Shown here piece by piece: positions 62,519 to 64,000 of a stretch of DNA of 64,000 nt. Below the pieces are notes generated by a model. That model was given only the letters and a program-made list of their open reading frames with translations. It made no database searches and was not told the DNA's origin. Numbering within the stretch: the stretch's first letter is position 1; each line of letters begins with the position of its first letter. A program made the translations under genes and the position numbers. Source of the stretch: Marinobacter manganoxydans MnI7-9 (GTDB lineage: Bacteria > Pseudomonadota > Gammaproteobacteria > Pseudomonadales > Oleiphilaceae); NCBI RefSeq assembly GCF_000235625.1, contig NZ_AGTR01000032.1, positions 1 to 64,000 on the forward strand. Reading direction: 5' to 3'.

Positions 62519-62542
62519 AAACCGGGTATCAGCCTACCCGGT
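62519..62542. terminator. Hairpin between convergent genes
   Basis: A 9-bp inverted repeat with a 6-base loop (AACCGGGTA, TACCCGGTT) overlaps the end of ohr and follows the barrel-like gene. It could end both transcripts; no long U tract on either side. Confidence 0.55.
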
Positions 62543-62957
62543 TGAGTGTTACGTCGATGTTGCCACGGGTCGCGTTGGAATATGGGCAAACCTTGTGCGC
62601 TTCATCGATCAGCTGCTTGGCCTCCGCATCGTCCATACCCGGAAGGCTGATGCGCAATTCCACTTCAATGCCAAACCCATTGGGGATCTGGCCGATGCCA
62701 ACCACGCCTTCAATGGAAGCATCCTCCGGCATCTTGAGCTTGTCGCGACCGGCCACAAATTTCATGGCGCCGATAAAGCATGCGGAATAGCCTGCAGCAA
62801 AAAGTTGCTCCGGGTTGGTCCCCTTGCCGCCGGCACCGCCCATTTCTTTCGGGGTTGCCAGCTCTACATCAAGAATGCCGTCTGACGAAATTGCACGGCC
62901 GTCACGACCACCGGTTGCTTCTGCATGGGCACGATAGAGCACTTGTTCGATAGACAT
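62529..62957 (-). CDS. ohr: Organic hydroperoxide resistance protein
   Basis: 142 aa, normal for Ohr. Peroxidatic Cys60 ([12 protein letters not shown]) and resolving Cys near 124 ([12 protein letters not shown]); [20 protein letters not shown] is the family core. Reduces organic hydroperoxides with lipoyl electron donors. The usual MarR regulator OhrR is not next to it. AAGGAAA site at ATG. Confidence 0.95.
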   Translation of the reverse strand: MSIEQVLYRAHAEATGGRDGRAISSDGILDVELATPKEMGGAGGKGTNPEQLFAAGYSACFIGAMKFVAGRDKLKMPEDASIEGVVGIGQIPNGFGIEVELRISLPGMDDAEAKQLIDEAHKVCPYSNATRGNIDVTLNRVG

Positions 62958-63072
62958 AACGCTTTCCTTTTTCCTTCGAATTTGAACAGAAATACCTTCC
63001 GAGGCATTTCCGCGCGACGATTTTCTGAACGACGCGTCGCCCCGTTTTATGCGATAGAAATGGTTAACTGGA

Positions 63073-63528
63073 TCAACCCGCCAGCGCGGCCCGCACTTTC
63101 TTGCTCAAATGCCCCATCTCAACGCGGCCAAGTACCTGGGGCTTCAGTTCATTCATCACCTTACCCATGTCCTGCATGCCCTGGGCATCCGTTGAACTGA
63201 TGGCCATCCGAATCAACCCGTCAAGATCATCCTCGCTGAGAGCCGCCGGCATGAACTCTTCAATGATCACCATTTCCGCTCGCTCTTTATCGCCCAGTTC
63301 CTCGCGGCCGGCTTCGTCGTATTGACTGGCCGCGTCGCGGCGCTGTTTGAGCATCTTGTCCAGCACCTTGAGAACATCCTCGTCATTGAGCTCGCGGCGT
63401 TCATCAATCTCGATCTGCTTCACGGCAGACTGGGCCATGCGCAAAGTAACCAGGCGGGTTTTATCCTTGTTCCGCATTGCTTCTTTTACCGCGCTGTACA
63501 GTTGTTCCTTAAGGGTTGGTGCCGTCAT
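63073..63528 (-). CDS. yqeY: GatB/YqeY domain protein
   Basis: 151 aa. All-helical YqeY fold: [40 protein letters not shown] and [18 protein letters not shown] are hallmarks. Related to the tail domain of GatB; thought to bind tRNA, function unsettled. CAGGAG site. In many gammaproteobacteria it lies beside rpsU and dnaG; here it does not, at least on the visible side. Confidence 0.92.
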   Translation of the reverse strand: MTAPTLKEQLYSAVKEAMRNKDKTRLVTLRMAQSAVKQIEIDERRELNDEDVLKVLDKMLKQRRDAASQYDEAGREELGDKERAEMVIIEEFMPAALSEDDLDGLIRMAISSTDAQGMQDMGKVMNELKPQVLGRVEMGHLSKKVRAALAG

Positions 63529-63663
63529 TGCTGATCTCCTGTTGTTTGGCTTTGTTCTGGTTTATGGGGACGAATCGGGAATAATGCAAAGGGTGGGAAT
63601 TCCATGATTCCTGCTGCACTGTAGAATGCAGGCATCCGAGGAAAGAAAAAGGCGCCAGGAACA

Positions 63664-64000
63664 ATGATTGATTTCCGCAGCGATACTGTGACCCGCCCCA
63701 CCCCCGAGATGCGCGAAGCCATGGCCAGCGCCGAGGTGGGAGACGATGTCTATGGCGACGACCCTACGGTTAACAGCCTGCAGGCCTACGCCGCCCAGAG
63801 GCTCGGCTTCGAAGCGGCCCTTTTTACTGCCACAGGCACCCAGGCCAACCTGCTTGCCATCATGAGTCATTGTGGCCGTGGCGATGAGTATCTCTGTGGC
63901 CAGTCCGCTCACAATTACAAGTATGAGGGCGGAGGCGCCGCGGTGCTGGGCAGTGTCCAGCCCCAACCGATCGAGAACGAGCCGGACGGGAGCATTGATC
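63664..64000 (+). CDS. ltaE: Low-specificity L-threonine aldolase, 3' end cut by window edge
   Basis: The first 112 codons match threonine aldolase ([54 protein letters not shown]), a PLP enzyme splitting L-threonine or allo-threonine to glycine and acetaldehyde. The PLP lysine lies past the right edge. AGGA site before ATG 63664. Glycine made here could feed the serine/C1 path seen at 38.9-48.4 kb, but no direct link is shown. Confidence 0.9.
   Translation, partial: MIDFRSDTVTRPTPEMREAMASAEVGDDVYGDDPTVNSLQAYAAQRLGFEAALFTATGTQANLLAIMSHCGRGDEYLCGQSAHNYKYEGGGAAVLGSVQPQPIENEPDGSID

Overview
This window looks like chromosomal DNA of a moderately GC-rich marine gammaproteobacterium, most likely Marinobacter or a close relative. 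That is an inference from gene content: a DMSP lyase of DddL type, a BCCT osmolyte transporter, a GbdR-like regulator beside one-carbon genes, a phaZ-phaB-phaC group and many DUF families common in such bacteria. I see no rRNA, tRNA, CRISPR array, intact insertion sequence or prophage.

Layout. 0-3.6 kb: two NCS1 permeases (the first cut by the left edge) and a GntR/FCD regulator. 3.9-7.6 kb: an orphan solute-binding protein, thioredoxin 2, a DUF2750 protein, a broken DUF2860 gene and an MscS channel. 7.6-13.8 kb: a BCCT transporter and a DMSP lyase set among five genes damaged by large deletions (Bcr/CflA efflux pump, ovoA, pseudoazurin, an AlkA-type glycosylase and a nucleoside deaminase). 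13.8-21 kb: two EamA exporters, a lone prepilin, NnrU, a zinc peptidase, a nitroreductase and a LysR regulator. 21-32.5 kb: a single-chain acyl-CoA carboxylase, an OMP85 barrel, a KefB/C antiporter, a homocysteine methyltransferase and an alkylsulfatase. 32.5-38.9 kb: small membrane proteins, a PNPOx-like protein opposite a MocR regulator, an Asp/Glu-racemase-fold protein without its cysteines, and a remnant zone (GGDEF tail, repeats, PepSY tail).

38.9-48.4 kb is the functional centre. An FAD/GcvT dimethylglycine-dehydrogenase-like enzyme, L-serine ammonia-lyase, a GbdR-like regulator, formate-THF ligase, a MetF-like reductase and a DmdA-like GcvT demethylase together read as a route for taking methyl groups from a methylated compound onto tetrahydrofolate, oxidising them to formate with ATP recovery, and turning the derived serine into pyruvate. 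The true substrate is not shown by sequence.

48.5-64 kb is mostly housekeeping and storage: DUF4112, a FrnE-like DsbA protein, a LysR/EamA divergent pair, TenA, NADAR, MtgA, a tiny 2OG-oxygenase overlapping phaZ, phaB, phaC, two more orphan binding proteins, a J-domain protein, a VWA-like protein, Ohr, a YqeY protein and the start of threonine aldolase (cut by the right edge).
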